A stretch of 64,000 bases of DNA from positions 1-64,000 of the forward strand of contig CAJTQA010000004.1 in assembly GCA_910578455.1 (NCBI GenBank), written 5' to 3'. Positions 41,205-48,496 of the stretch are shown piece by piece. The notes beneath the pieces are model-generated. The model was given only the letters and a program-made list of their open reading frames with translations, was not told where the DNA came from and searched no databases. Source of the DNA: an uncultured Dorea sp. (lineage in GTDB: Bacteria > Bacillota > Clostridia > Lachnospirales > Lachnospiraceae). Within the stretch, counting starts at the first letter, position 1. Each line of letters opens with the position of its first letter. Made by a program: the position numbers and the translations under genes.

Positions 41205-42209
41205 ATGAAAAAGATACTTATGATAGGAACAGGCGGCACCATCGCTTCCAAAGAAACGGAAGACGGGCTGACTCCGGGGCTTACGCCGGAGGATATCTTA
41301 TATTATATTCCGGATGTGAAAAATATCTGTGACGTGGAGACAATCCAAGTGTGCAATCTGGACAGCACGAACGTAAAGCCTGAGCATTGGCAGCTGATTG
41401 TGAAGACTATAGAGCAGAATTATTACAGCTATGACGGATTTGTTATCTGCCACGGTACGGACACGCTGGCGTATACTGCCTGTGCACTGTCCTACATGAT
41501 ACAGAATTCCAACAAGCCGGTTGTCATTACCGGGGCGCAGAAACCGATAAGCCATGACGTGACGGATGCAAGGACGAATCTTCTTGACAGCTTTATCTAT
41601 GCGGCTGATAAGCATTCTCAGGGAGTGAATATCGTGTTTGACGGCAAGGTCATTGCGGGAACCAGGGCGAAAAAAGAGATGTCCAAGAGCTACAATGCAT
41701 TTTCCAGCATCAATTTCCCGTACCATGCGGTTATAAGAGACAGGCGGCTGATCCGGTATATTCCGGAGATGCCGTACAAGGAGCGGGTGCATTTTTACTA
41801 TAATATGAAAGACAGCGTGTGCGTGCTGAAACTGATTCCCGGGCTCAAGCCGGACATTCTCTACTATCTTTTTGAGAATTATGACTCTATCGTGGTGGAG
41901 AGCTTTGGCGTGGGAGGCATGCCGAAGTCTTTGACGGACGTGTTCCGCGCGGAGATGAAAAAGTGGGAGCAGGAAGGAAAGCACGTAGTCGTTACGACGC
42001 AGGTGGTCAATGAAGGCAGCGACATGATGGTGTACGCGGTGGGAAAGACCATCAAAAAAGAGTTCAACCTGATGGAGGCATATGATATGACTACGGAGGC
42101 GGTCATCACAAAGCTTATGTGGCTTATGGGGATGGAAGGGCTTTCAAAAAAGGAGTTCAGGGAGCTTTTCTACCAGCAGATAAATTATGATATACTTTTT
42201 GCGGAGTAG
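41205..42209 (+). CDS. asparaginase
   Basis: A 334-residue L-asparaginase. The first catalytic threonine is in MIGTGGTIASKETED near residue 12, and the second triad block is DGFVICHGTDTLAYTACAL near 82-95, followed by the lysine-bearing VITGAQKPI near 108-116. No signal peptide, so cytoplasmic. It releases ammonia and aspartate from asparagine, fitting the end of a peptide-degradation operon. Ribosome site AGGA is distant; an in-frame GTG at 41199 is possible. Confidence 0.92.
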   Translation: MKKILMIGTGGTIASKETEDGLTPGLTPEDILYYIPDVKNICDVETIQVCNLDSTNVKPEHWQLIVKTIEQNYYSYDGFVICHGTDTLAYTACALSYMIQNSNKPVVITGAQKPISHDVTDARTNLLDSFIYAADKHSQGVNIVFDGKVIAGTRAKKEMSKSYNAFSSINFPYHAVIRDRRLIRYIPEMPYKERVHFYYNMKDSVCVLKLIPGLKPDILYYLFENYDSIVVESFGVGGMPKSLTDVFRAEMKKWEQEGKHVVVTTQVVNEGSDMMVYAVGKTIKKEFNLMEAYDMTTEAVITKLMWLMGMEGLSKKEFRELFYQQINYDILFAE

Positions 42210-42235
42210 GTTGGAGAGCGTTTGGAATTTAACAA

Positions 42236-42265
42236 TAGACAAATGTACGTTAGTGTTGCTATACT
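42236..42265 (+). promoter_or_regulatory. promoter of the GntR gene
   Basis: TAGACA (42236-42241), 18 bp, TATACT (42260-42265). Confidence 0.5.
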
Positions 42266-42299
42266 TATAAGGAATATGAAGAGGCAGAGAGGTTAGGCT

Positions 42300-42986
42300 A
42301 TGGCAATATATTTTCGTACGTTGCGTGAAAATGTGGTGGAGGCAATCCGCGATAAGATTATTAATCAGGAATTGAAGCCCGGCGAGAGGATCGTGGAGAT
42401 GGAGCTTGCGGAGGAGTTTAAGACAAGCCGCGGGCCTGTGCGGGAGGCGCTCAGGCAGCTTGAGCACGAGGGGCTTATCGAGTACACCCGGAATGTGGGC
42501 TGTACCGTTAAGAATCCGGATCTCCAGGAGTCTTTTGAGATCTACCTGATTAGGGTGAGTTATGAGATTCTTGCGGTAAAATATATGGGAGGCAGGATTC
42601 CTCCGGAGACGATATCGAATATGGAGAAAGTGCTGGAGAAGATGAAAGCGCTTGACGAGAGCCGCTATGCTCAGGTCTATCTGTATGATAATGAGTTTCA
42701 CGGCGAGCTTGTGAAGATGACGAAGTTAAAGCATCTCTACCGGTTGTGGAGTGAACTCAGCTACGGGAATATTGTTACCGGGTATAATAATGTGCAGGAT
42801 AAAAAACGGGTGGCAGAGCGTCAGTACACGGTACATAAGGACATTGTGGATGCCTGCCGGACAGGGGATGCGGGAGAGATCTGCAAAGTGGTATCGGAGC
42901 ATTATATGCGTACCATTACGAGGCTTATGAAAGAGCAGGGCGTAAAAGAGGATGAAGTGCCGTTTTCCAGGGATTTTCTGCTTTAA
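42300..42986 (+). CDS. GntR-family (FCD-type) transcriptional regulator
   Basis: A 228-residue FadR-subfamily regulator. A winged helix-turn-helix occupies 1-75 (LKPGERIVEMELAEEFKTSR, GPVREALRQLEHEGLIEY), and an all-helical FCD ligand domain follows with the metal/ligand residues around NEFHGELVKM (Asp/His) near 138 and the late histidines (VHKDIV, SEHYMRTI). Such proteins sense carboxylates or amino acids. It directly follows the pepT-ansA cluster with its own promoter and terminator and may regulate that cluster or the lost POT transporter next door. Confidence 0.9.
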   Translation: MAIYFRTLRENVVEAIRDKIINQELKPGERIVEMELAEEFKTSRGPVREALRQLEHEGLIEYTRNVGCTVKNPDLQESFEIYLIRVSYEILAVKYMGGRIPPETISNMEKVLEKMKALDESRYAQVYLYDNEFHGELVKMTKLKHLYRLWSELSYGNIVTGYNNVQDKKRVAERQYTVHKDIVDACRTGDAGEICKVVSEHYMRTITRLMKEQGVKEDEVPFSRDFLL

Positions 42987-43006
42987 ATCCAGAGATTTGA
43001 GTAAGC

Positions 43007-43046
43007 AGAATCGCTATAAGAAATTCTTATAGCGATTCTCTTTTTT
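43007..43046 (+). terminator. terminator after the GntR gene
   Basis: AGAATCGCTATAAG pairs perfectly with CTTATAGCGATTCT (14 bp) and ends C-TTTTTT. Confidence 0.9.
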
Positions 43047-43074
43047 GTCTAAATTTTACACCTTAATATTGTAG

Positions 43075-43443
43075 CTTGCATTTGGAATCATGGTAGCATG
43101 TGAATTCCTGCGCGGCGTGGGCGCAGAGCAGTCTGTAAAGGCAAGTGTTGTGTGGCCGTTCTTGTTCGCTACAGTCATCACGGTGGGGGAAATGTGTTTT
43201 TCACCGTTGCGTAATTCATTCGTAAGTAAATACGCTTCGAAGAAATATGTATCGCTTTTGATGGGGGTTATCGCAGTGTCAACATTTTGTGCGAATAAGC
43301 TAAGCCCGTTTGTGCAGGCGTTCATTGAGAAGTTTGATGTGTTCCCGGTATTTGTGGGCATCTTTGCATTGATGCTGGTGTTCGCAGCGCTGATCTGGCT
43401 TGTAAACGGGAAACTTAACAGCCTGGTTGAGGGAAAGGAATAA
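43075..43443 (+). pseudogene. C-terminal remnant of a POT/PTR2-type peptide transporter
   Basis: About 120 codons with three hydrophobic helices: VVWPFLFATVITVGEMCFSP, then KKYVSLLMGVIAVSTFCANK, then VFVGIFALMLVFAALIWLV. The order and the GE-x-SP / SLLMG motifs match the last part of proton-coupled oligopeptide (POT) transporters of about 450-500 residues. There is no ribosome site, an in-frame stop lies just upstream at 43072, and the terminator of the GntR gene lies 28 bases before that. The rest has been deleted. A peptide transporter would suit the peptidase operon beside it. Confidence 0.7.
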
Positions 43444-43464
43444 GAAGAAAGAATTAATTATATA

Positions 43465-43508
43465 GAGGCGCAAAATCCTGGCTGGAAGGGGTTTTGCGCC
43501 TCTGTTTT
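43465..43508 (+). terminator. terminator after the POT remnant
   Basis: GAGGCGCAAAA pairs with TTTTGCGCCTC (11 bp) across 16 bases, followed by TGTTTTG. Confidence 0.85.
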
Positions 43509-43539
43509 GCATGTCGGTTTTTGAGAAATAAAAATGGTA

Positions 43540-43571
43540 TTGACATATATCGAGAGTCGATGTAATATAAT
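43540..43571 (+). promoter_or_regulatory. padR promoter/operator (copy A of a shared element)
   Basis: TTGACA (43540-43545) and TATAAT (43566-43571) are 20 bp apart, or TTGACA and TAATAT (43563) 17 bp apart. A dyad TATCGA-GAG-TCGATG is centred in the long spacer. The block GACATATATCG-N5-CGATGTA is repeated almost exactly at 48052-48074 in front of another transcription unit. A further CGATATAT lies downstream at about 43584. Confidence 0.65.
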
Positions 43572-43660
43572 TATAAAGATATTCGATATATATTGAAACA
43601 AAAGATATAATTGTTTTAAATATATATTGTCATCAAATAGTAAAAAGCGAGGTGAGTAAA

Positions 43661-43999
43661 ATGACAGTAAGTAGGAATCTTGTTTCTGGTAATACATCCA
43701 TGTTGCTTTTAAAGCTTTTGTCGGAAAAGGATATGTATGGATACGAGATGATAAGCACTTTATCTAAACGTTCCAACAATGTGTTTGAGCTTAAGGTAGG
43801 AACCCTCTACCCGCTGCTCCACAGCCTGGTACAGAGCGGGTATCTTAAGGGATACGATCAGGAGGCGAATGGAAAGCTCCGTAAGTATTACCAGATTACA
43901 CCAAACGGACGCAAATACCTTGACAAGATGATAAAGGAGTGGAATACTTACGCAAATGCGGTAGGCATGATGATAGGTGGTGTGAATTATGAAAGCTGA
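43661..43999 (+). CDS. PadR-family transcriptional regulator
   Basis: A 112-residue PadR repressor. The winged helix-turn-helix reads MLLLKLLSEKDMYGYEMIST, VFELKVGTLYPLLHSLVQSG, YLKGYDQEANGKLRKYYQIT; the YGYEM and GTLYPLLH blocks are diagnostic. The short C-terminal helix is for dimerisation. ATG at 43661 is five bases after GAGGTGAG. It overlaps the next gene by 11 bases, the well-known PadR plus HAAS/DUF1700 pairing. The duplicated operator at 43540 and 48050 suggests it also controls the small-gene/ABC-transporter locus. Confidence 0.92.
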   Translation: MTVSRNLVSGNTSMLLLKLLSEKDMYGYEMISTLSKRSNNVFELKVGTLYPLLHSLVQSGYLKGYDQEANGKLRKYYQITPNGRKYLDKMIKEWNTYANAVGMMIGGVNYES

Positions 44000-44771
44000 T
44001 AAATATCTGCAAGAATTGACGAAACGCATCGAAAGTTCCAAGGTGAGAAAAGAGATTATGAGAGAATATCAGGATCATATCGAGGACTGCAAGGAGGCGC
44101 TCATGGAATCCGGCATGAGCGAGGAGGAAGCGGAAAAAGAGGCCGTAAGGCAGATGGGCGATCCTGGAGAGGCGGGGCGGGAGATGAACCGGATTTACAG
44201 AGACGTGCTGGATCTTAATATGGCTATATGGTTTTTAGCATGCTGCGTCCTGACTCTGTTGACGAGATGGGTGCTGGAAAGAGGCATGGGAGTTGTAGAT
44301 ATAAGTGCAGCCGGAGTGCCTGTAATTATACCGGAGTATATCGGGAGAGCGCTCCTTGTATATGGTTTCCTGTTAAGCGCATGGGAGAAACATAATGACC
44401 TGGTGCTTTACTACGTGCATGGAAAAGACTGGGGCGGCGCAGGCGCCGGAGCCATGAACAACAGCGGATTTATTCTGGCTGTCGGAGTGGCGTTGATGGC
44501 GCACAGTATGGAGCGGGGCGTATGGATAAGCATAATAGCGGCGGCAGCGCAGATTGTGTTAAGGAGTTATATCCAGATGCTGAACAGCAAGAGGGAGACA
44601 GAACTTCTCTGGGAGATTGGAGTGGCAGATACGGCAATCACTTACAAGGGTAAAGGAACGTTTCGCGGCAAACAGATAAAGATAAAGACCAATGAAGAAG
44701 AGATTCAGCCGGGAACTTCTGTTATGATTGTAATGTTTGAGGGGCCAAAGCCAGTGGTGGCACGGGTGTGA
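43989..44771 (+). CDS. HAAS/DUF1700-type membrane protein
   Basis: A 260-residue protein. The N-terminal 75 residues form a HAAS-type permease-prefix domain (YLQELTKRIESSKVRKEIMR, then DHIEDCKEALMESGMSEEEA and the AVRQMGDP motif). Four or so hydrophobic helices follow between about 77 and 198, and the C-terminal 50 residues look like an NfeD-type OB fold (AITYKGKGTFRGKQIKIKT). Such proteins occur with PadR regulators and act in envelope-stress or sporulation-linked signalling in a few studied cases. Function here not known. Overlaps padR by 11 bases. Confidence 0.8.
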   Translation: MKADKYLQELTKRIESSKVRKEIMREYQDHIEDCKEALMESGMSEEEAEKEAVRQMGDPGEAGREMNRIYRDVLDLNMAIWFLACCVLTLLTRWVLERGMGVVDISAAGVPVIIPEYIGRALLVYGFLLSAWEKHNDLVLYYVHGKDWGGAGAGAMNNSGFILAVGVALMAHSMERGVWISIIAAAAQIVLRSYIQMLNSKRETELLWEIGVADTAITYKGKGTFRGKQIKIKTNEEEIQPGTSVMIVMFEGPKPVVARV

Positions 44772-44827
44772 CAAGACAGCAGATAGAAAAGGCGGTACAG
44801 AACATAGATATGATGAAGGTCAGATAA

Positions 44828-44860
44828 CAGGGAGCGGAGGGTGAATTCGCTCCCTGTTTG
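44828..44860 (+). terminator. terminator after the padR operon
   Basis: CAGGGAGCG (44828-44836) pairs with CGCTCCCTG (44848-44856), followed by TTTG; it lies between converging genes. Confidence 0.75.
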
Positions 44861-44874
44861 CAATAATTTGATAA

Positions 44875-46020
44875 TTATCTTTGTACCCAGGTAGGGATTG
44901 TCTTTCCTCTCATATCGAATGCAGTACCGAGGATGTTCATAATCCTTAAGCCTTCCGTTACGGCGAAGTATCTGTTGTTATTATTAGCATCATGGTATGC
45001 ATGGAACCAATTCAGGCCAATGTACATGGTAAACAGGAAGAAACCGATGAAAAATGCTGTCCACATCCCGCTGAGCGTGCCGCCAATGAGTGTCATGATC
45101 GCGGTATATCCCAGAGCCGCAGCGATTACGTACCGCGCTTTGGCAAAGAAGTGTTTCCACGTCCGGGATAACAAGAACAGTATAACCACATACGCTGCTG
45201 TCATAAGACAGAAAAGGCTCAAATGCATTCCGCTTATAGAAACGTCTTTCCAAGGGAAGATAAAACTTCTGGCAAAAGTGTAGGCGGTCATAAGCAATGG
45301 AACAAGATTAATGGCATTTATATGGAAGATTACCATTAATATAGTTGTGTTTTTAGTAAAATACATCCCTATATAACATATGATGCATAAAATAACCGGA
45401 AAGAAAAAGAAAGTTCCTATTGTATCGGCAAATGGAAATGCGTTTTCCATCGTTCCCGGAGAACCCATAAGTTTCCTGGGCAAACAGATGCCGTCAGAAG
45501 AAGAGTACATCCAATCTCCGAGGAGAAATGAAACGACGGCACATATACAATATCCATATGACAGCATCAGCGCCAGACTTTTGTTAAACTGCTTTGACGT
45601 CAGGATTTCTTTTGTAATATCTTCTTTCAAAACCTTCGCAAGCTGTTCGCCCCAGGATGCCTCATCCTCTTCCAGTATTGACTCTGATACAGAATCAAAA
45701 GGAAGATGGCGCTGGCGCAGGTTTTCACATACACGCCTGACTGCCTCTAGGTTCTGCTCTTCCTCATGCAGCAGTTTGAGACGGTTTTCCATAACGGCTT
45801 CAAGATTCAGCTTTCCATCTTTCAGATCCCGGATGTCAGAGATAGGGACTCCAAGGACTCTTAATACTTTAATCCGTTCAAGCTGTTCGATGTCCTGTTG
45901 GGAATATTCCCGATAGTTATTTGTATCATTTCTTTTTGGGGAGATAAGTCCTTCATTTTCATAATATCTGATATTTGCTTTGGTGATGCCAACCTTGTTT
46001 TCTACATCTTTAATCGTCAT
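44875..46020 (-). CDS. membrane-anchored MerR-family regulator
   Basis: A 381-residue protein. Residues 1-70 are a MerR winged helix-turn-helix (TIKDVENKVGITKANIRYYE, NEGLISPKRNDTNNYREYS), followed by a dimerisation coiled coil (NRLKLLHEEEQNLEAVRRVC) to about 135. From about 150 it has some six hydrophobic helices (YGYCICAVVSFLLGDWMY, TIGTFFFFPVILCIICYIGM and later). MerR proteins normally end in a small soluble effector domain, so a polytopic membrane half is uncommon and suggests sensing in or at the membrane. Its own promoter has the MerR-type 19-bp spacer. AAGGAGG precedes ATG. Confidence 0.88.
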   Translation of the reverse strand: MTIKDVENKVGITKANIRYYENEGLISPKRNDTNNYREYSQQDIEQLERIKVLRVLGVPISDIRDLKDGKLNLEAVMENRLKLLHEEEQNLEAVRRVCENLRQRHLPFDSVSESILEEDEASWGEQLAKVLKEDITKEILTSKQFNKSLALMLSYGYCICAVVSFLLGDWMYSSSDGICLPRKLMGSPGTMENAFPFADTIGTFFFFPVILCIICYIGMYFTKNTTILMVIFHINAINLVPLLMTAYTFARSFIFPWKDVSISGMHLSLFCLMTAAYVVILFLLSRTWKHFFAKARYVIAAALGYTAIMTLIGGTLSGMWTAFFIGFFLFTMYIGLNWFHAYHDANNNNRYFAVTEGLRIMNILGTAFDMRGKTIPTWVQR

Positions 46021-46052
46021 GATAAATGTCCTCCTTTATGTTTGATGCCCTG

Positions 46053-46083
46053 ATTATAAGGGTTAAAGAGGCTTGAAGGTCAA
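46053..46083 (-). promoter_or_regulatory. MerR-type promoter with 19-bp spacer, upstream of merR
   Basis: Read on the minus strand: TTGACC (46083-46078), 19 bp, TATAAT (46058-46053). The spacer holds the near-dyad TTCAAG-CCT-CTTTAA. An overlong spacer with an internal dyad is the standard target of MerR activators, so this is probably autoregulation. Confidence 0.6.
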
Positions 46084-46111
46084 TACCTTTTTTAAAATCC
46101 TTATCATTTTT

Positions 46112-46387
46112 TTATGCCTGGTGTCTTTTCTTTGCCCTTGACGTAATGATGAGCGCTATGAGAGATGCTATCTGTACCACAAACAGATACTTTGCATAAT
46201 CCGGGTATCGGTGAAGCTGAGCCCATTCGGCCGCCTCAAATAAGTCTTTGCTGAAAAGCATGGAGTATAGCTGAACTGTTTTTGCCAGCAGCAACAGTGT
46301 CACGATGCAGAATACTGCCATAGATATTTTCTGGACGATTGCATATTTGTTTCCCTTCGTTGTTGTTGCTTTTTTTGTGTTTGACAT
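46112..46387 (-). CDS. small two-helix membrane protein, 91 aa
   Basis: A 91-residue protein: Lys/Thr-rich N-terminus, membrane helix one (ISMAVFCIVTLLLLAKTVQL), a polar loop containing FEAAEWAQLHRYPDYAKY, membrane helix two (LFVVQIASLIALIITS) and a basic end. GAAAGGAG lies eight bases before ATG. It is upstream of and parallel to the membrane MerR, with only 91 bp between, so it could be its partner or share its signal. No family recognised. Confidence 0.65.
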   Translation of the reverse strand: MSNTKKATTTKGNKYAIVQKISMAVFCIVTLLLLAKTVQLYSMLFSKDLFEAAEWAQLHRYPDYAKYLFVVQIASLIALIITSRAKKRHQA

Positions 46388-46487
46388 AATGTTCTCCTTT
46401 CAGTGCCTTATATTTTGCTCTTTATTTTATATAAGTCTTTATCCGTGCAAAACGTGACACGTATTGTAAATTTTTAGGAAAATTATC

Positions 46488-46515
46488 TTGTATATTTCTT
46501 TTATTGTGCTATGCT
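46488..46515 (+). promoter_or_regulatory. possible promoter upstream of the Rpn remnant
   Basis: TTGTAT (46488-46493), 16 bp, TATGCT (46510-46515). An 11-bp dyad ACGTGACACGT lies just upstream at 46452-46462. The remaining leader to 46664 holds no gene. Confidence 0.45.
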
Positions 46516-46664
46516 AAAAAAGCAGACAGCGTTTTTGACTGTCCTCTAAATCATGTCAGGCTGAATAGCCATATTATCTTATCGCCCGCTTTTCCGGGCA
46601 ATTATCCAAAGCAACTGTTTACAGATTATGCCCTATGGGCAGACTTACAAGGAGGATTTTGCGT

Positions 46665-46994
46665 ATGGCAAACAAATTACAGGAGTATTTTCCAATGATT
46701 CAGACAAGGGAATCTATTATGGAACAGATTGAGGCAGACAGGCATTTGAAATCAATGTTTGAACAATGGGGTGATAATCACCGGCAGGAGTTCTTGGATT
46801 TCTGCACCGGGGTTCGCGGCGTAAAGCCCATGTACGATTTTATCAGCAAGGAGATCCTGAACCCGGAGACAGTTCCGGAGCGGATTGATGAGCTGCTGTC
46901 TCTCTTGCTTGGGCAGGAGGTGCACATCATTGAAGTGCTGCCGGGCGACAGTACAAGGATTGCGGATGAGGCATCGCTGGTCATTAATATTTGA
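46665..46994 (+). pseudogene. N-terminal remnant of a PD-(D/E)XK (Rpn-type) transposase-family protein
   Basis: A 109-residue frame with a perfect AAGGAGG ribosome site. The sequence (ANKLQEYFPMIQTRESIMEQ, then FLDFCTGVRGVKPMYDFISK, NPETVPERIDELLSLLLGQ and LPGDSTRIADEASL) matches, from memory, the N-terminus of the PD-(D/E)XK nuclease family transposases abundant in Lachnospiraceae, which are normally over 300 residues. It ends abruptly after the IADEASL block, before most of the nuclease core. The expression signals are intact, so a truncated product may still be made. Confidence 0.7.
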
Positions 46995-47002
46995 GGTTAG
47001 TT

Positions 47003-47185
47003 ATGAAGGTACGTAGGACAAAGATTTTATTGGCAACATTGGCAATGAGTAGTGTATCAATGTTTGATATGCATGTACGAGCGTATGACTGCGTGAATTT
47101 TGAATCAGAAATTGAGCTACAGTACGTTGGTTTGGAAACTCAAAAATTGTTACATGGACAGGCCAAAGAAAGCAGCAAGTTTTAG
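47003..47185 (+). CDS. small protein with signal-like N-terminus, 60 aa
   Basis: A 60-codon frame nine bases after the Rpn remnant, with GAGGT six bases before ATG. The N-terminus has a positive stretch (MKVRRTK) then a moderately hydrophobic run (ILLATLAMSSVSMF), resembling a signal peptide with possible cleavage near VRA. The mature part (about 33 residues) is acidic with one cysteine. I know no family. It could be a small secreted peptide, or out-of-frame debris from the truncated transposase. Confidence 0.35.
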   Translation: MKVRRTKILLATLAMSSVSMFDMHVRAYDCVNFESEIELQYVGLETQKLLHGQAKESSKF

Positions 47186-47230
47186 CTTTAATCGAAGTCT
47201 AAGAGCTATTGAATTATGAATAAAAGCATA

Positions 47231-47278
47231 AAAAACAATCTGAATGTATATTAGTATCCATACATTCAGGTTGTTTTT
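47231..47278 (+). terminator. long terminator hairpin
   Basis: AAAAACAATCTGAATGTAT pairs with ATACATTCAGGTTGTTTTT (19 bp with one G-T pair) across a 10-base loop, ending in a T-run. It closes the 46.6-47.2 kb unit. Confidence 0.85.
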
Positions 47279-47299
47279 AATATTACAAAAATATCTTAT

Positions 47300-47443
47300 A
47301 TGAGGAGAGCTTGGTTTGTGATAGACGTTCCTGTGGTTTATATGATTGCTTTATTGGTTCTCAAACGTGTAATTTGGCGAATGGAAAGGAAACAGATACA
47401 AATGCAAATAAATGTGTATAGATTGGGTGGAATAAAAGAGTAG
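47300..47443 (+). CDS. possible small membrane protein, 47 aa (or 41 aa from GTG 47318)
   Basis: An open frame with one hydrophobic helix (VIDVPVVYMIALLVLKRVIW) followed by a basic, glutamine-rich end (RMERKQIQMQINVY). A start at ATG 47300 lacks a ribosome site; the in-frame GTG at 47318 has GAGGAG ten bases upstream. Small, AT-rich and unrecognised; coding status uncertain. Between its end and 47668 there is a hairpin CGCTTAT-AAA-ATAAGCG at 47546-47562 and a G7 tract at 47594, with no other gene seen. Confidence 0.3.
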   Translation: MRRAWFVIDVPVVYMIALLVLKRVIWRMERKQIQMQINVYRLGGIKE

Positions 47444-47668
47444 AAAATAATAAAAAATTTTGCTGTATGTGTCACATTTTGCAAAGTCGCAGACTTATAT
47501 ATAGTAAAGAACAAAAAATTGTTTCATTTTGTTTTTATTTGTTTCCGCTTATAAAATAAGCGCTTAAGATTCCGAGAAGTTATTATTATAGGAAGGGGGG
47601 GCCATTGGGTTTTAGAGTGAGATATTTATAGGTAACTCAAGTAACAGAAGTCAGGAAAGGATAATGCT

Positions 47669-47929
47669 GTGTTAGAAAAGTGGATACAAGTGTATTATAC
47701 TTCTGAAATGGACAAATATTTTTTGGCCAAGAATTTAATGCAGGAACAGAATATAAAGTATAAAACAAACATTTTCAATAATAATTTAAGATTGGCGATG
47801 AATAGCTTTGGAGGAAAAACAAGTGCCGGTTTAAGCAGAAGTGGTAATATAAAAGATTTTTACACCATTTCAGTGAAGAAAAGTGATGAGCATAATGCAA
47901 GGCTCTTGCTATCAAAAATTGAAGGTTAA
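47669..47929 (+). CDS. DUF2007-like small protein, GTG start
   Basis: An 86-residue protein whose pattern (KWIQVYYTSEMDKYFLAKNL, MQEQNIKYKT, then a late FYTISVKKSDEHNARLLL) resembles DUF2007, small putative signalling proteins with a beta-alpha-beta fold: YYTS at the first strand, a helix with a substitution of residues, then I(K/E)xxV-type strand and a closing helix. GTG start with AGGAAAGGA about nine bases before it. No partner evident. Region is AT-rich. Confidence 0.5.
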   Translation: MLEKWIQVYYTSEMDKYFLAKNLMQEQNIKYKTNIFNNNLRLAMNSFGGKTSAGLSRSGNIKDFYTISVKKSDEHNARLLLSKIEG

Positions 47930-48049
47930 TGTTGAACTGGTGGCGCTGATAAATAATGAAATGAAGTTTTAAATAAAAAACAGTGTCACGTTTTGGCTGT
48001 TCAACGGATTATGTTTTATAAAGAACTTTCTAAATTTTAAATTCGGTAT

Positions 48050-48081
48050 CGACATATATCGGCTAACGATGTATTATAATA
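48050..48081 (+). promoter_or_regulatory. copy B of the padR promoter/operator element
   Basis: TCGACA (48050-48055) and TATAAT (48076-48081) are 20 bp apart. The block GACATATATCG-N5-CGATGTATTATAAT differs from copy A (43542-43571) only in the N5 and one other base. A CGATATAT follows at 48100. It drives the small genes and, probably, the ABC transporter. Confidence 0.65.
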
Positions 48082-48150
48082 ATAGATATATTGATAGACG
48101 ATATATAAAGAAATTATATATATTGAAAAGTAAGAGAGGAGCGAGTGCTA

Positions 48151-48222
48151 TGTCAAATGCAAAACAGATGTCATTAAGCAAGGAGAGTATTTACAACAAG
48201 AACCAAGGCAGGAAAAAGTGAT
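48151..48222 (+). CDS. possible 23-aa leader peptide
   Basis: A 23-codon frame with GAGAGGAG about eight bases before ATG, positioned just after the copy-B promoter. The product is polar and basic (starts MSNAKQMSLSKE, ends GRKK). It ends three bases before the next start and may serve to couple translation. No family. Confidence 0.35.
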
Positions 48223-48225
48223 CTT

Positions 48226-48420
48226 ATGGATGAGCTGCTGATATATTGTCTGCCGATGATGGTGGTATGCATCGTTTTGGCGGTAGCAGTTGAGTTCATC
48301 TACCTGATACTTAAGCTTCGCAGAAAGGAACCTTTTATTACGGAAAAATGGGCCATTATCATTATGATAGGAAAAGTAATATGGTTAGTAACATTTATAG
48401 CAGCATGGTTTTTGATATAG
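48226..48420 (+). CDS. small two-helix membrane protein, 64 aa
   Basis: A 64-residue protein of two hydrophobic helices (ELLIYCLPMMVVCIVLAVAV and AIIIMIGKVIWLVTFIAAWF) joined by a basic loop (LKLRRKEPF). Its ATG follows the 23-aa ORF by three bases. A 76-bp gap, with the short inverted repeat ACTGGTGCG..CCAGT, leads to the ABC permease. It resembles small accessory proteins of antimicrobial-peptide ABC systems in build, but I recognise no family. Confidence 0.55.
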   Translation: MDELLIYCLPMMVVCIVLAVAVEFIYLILKLRRKEPFITEKWAIIIMIGKVIWLVTFIAAWFLI

Positions 48421-48496
48421 GTGTTGATATAAAAACTGGTGCGTCGAGTGCCAGTTTTTTTTACTATACAACAAATGGGGAAAGAGGCGGGGAACT

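Noticed and set aside
47466..47476. CRP-like TGTG/CACA dyads near 46452, 47466 and 47985
   Set aside because: The dyads are short, differ in spacing from a CRP site and lie at inconsistent positions relative to genes.
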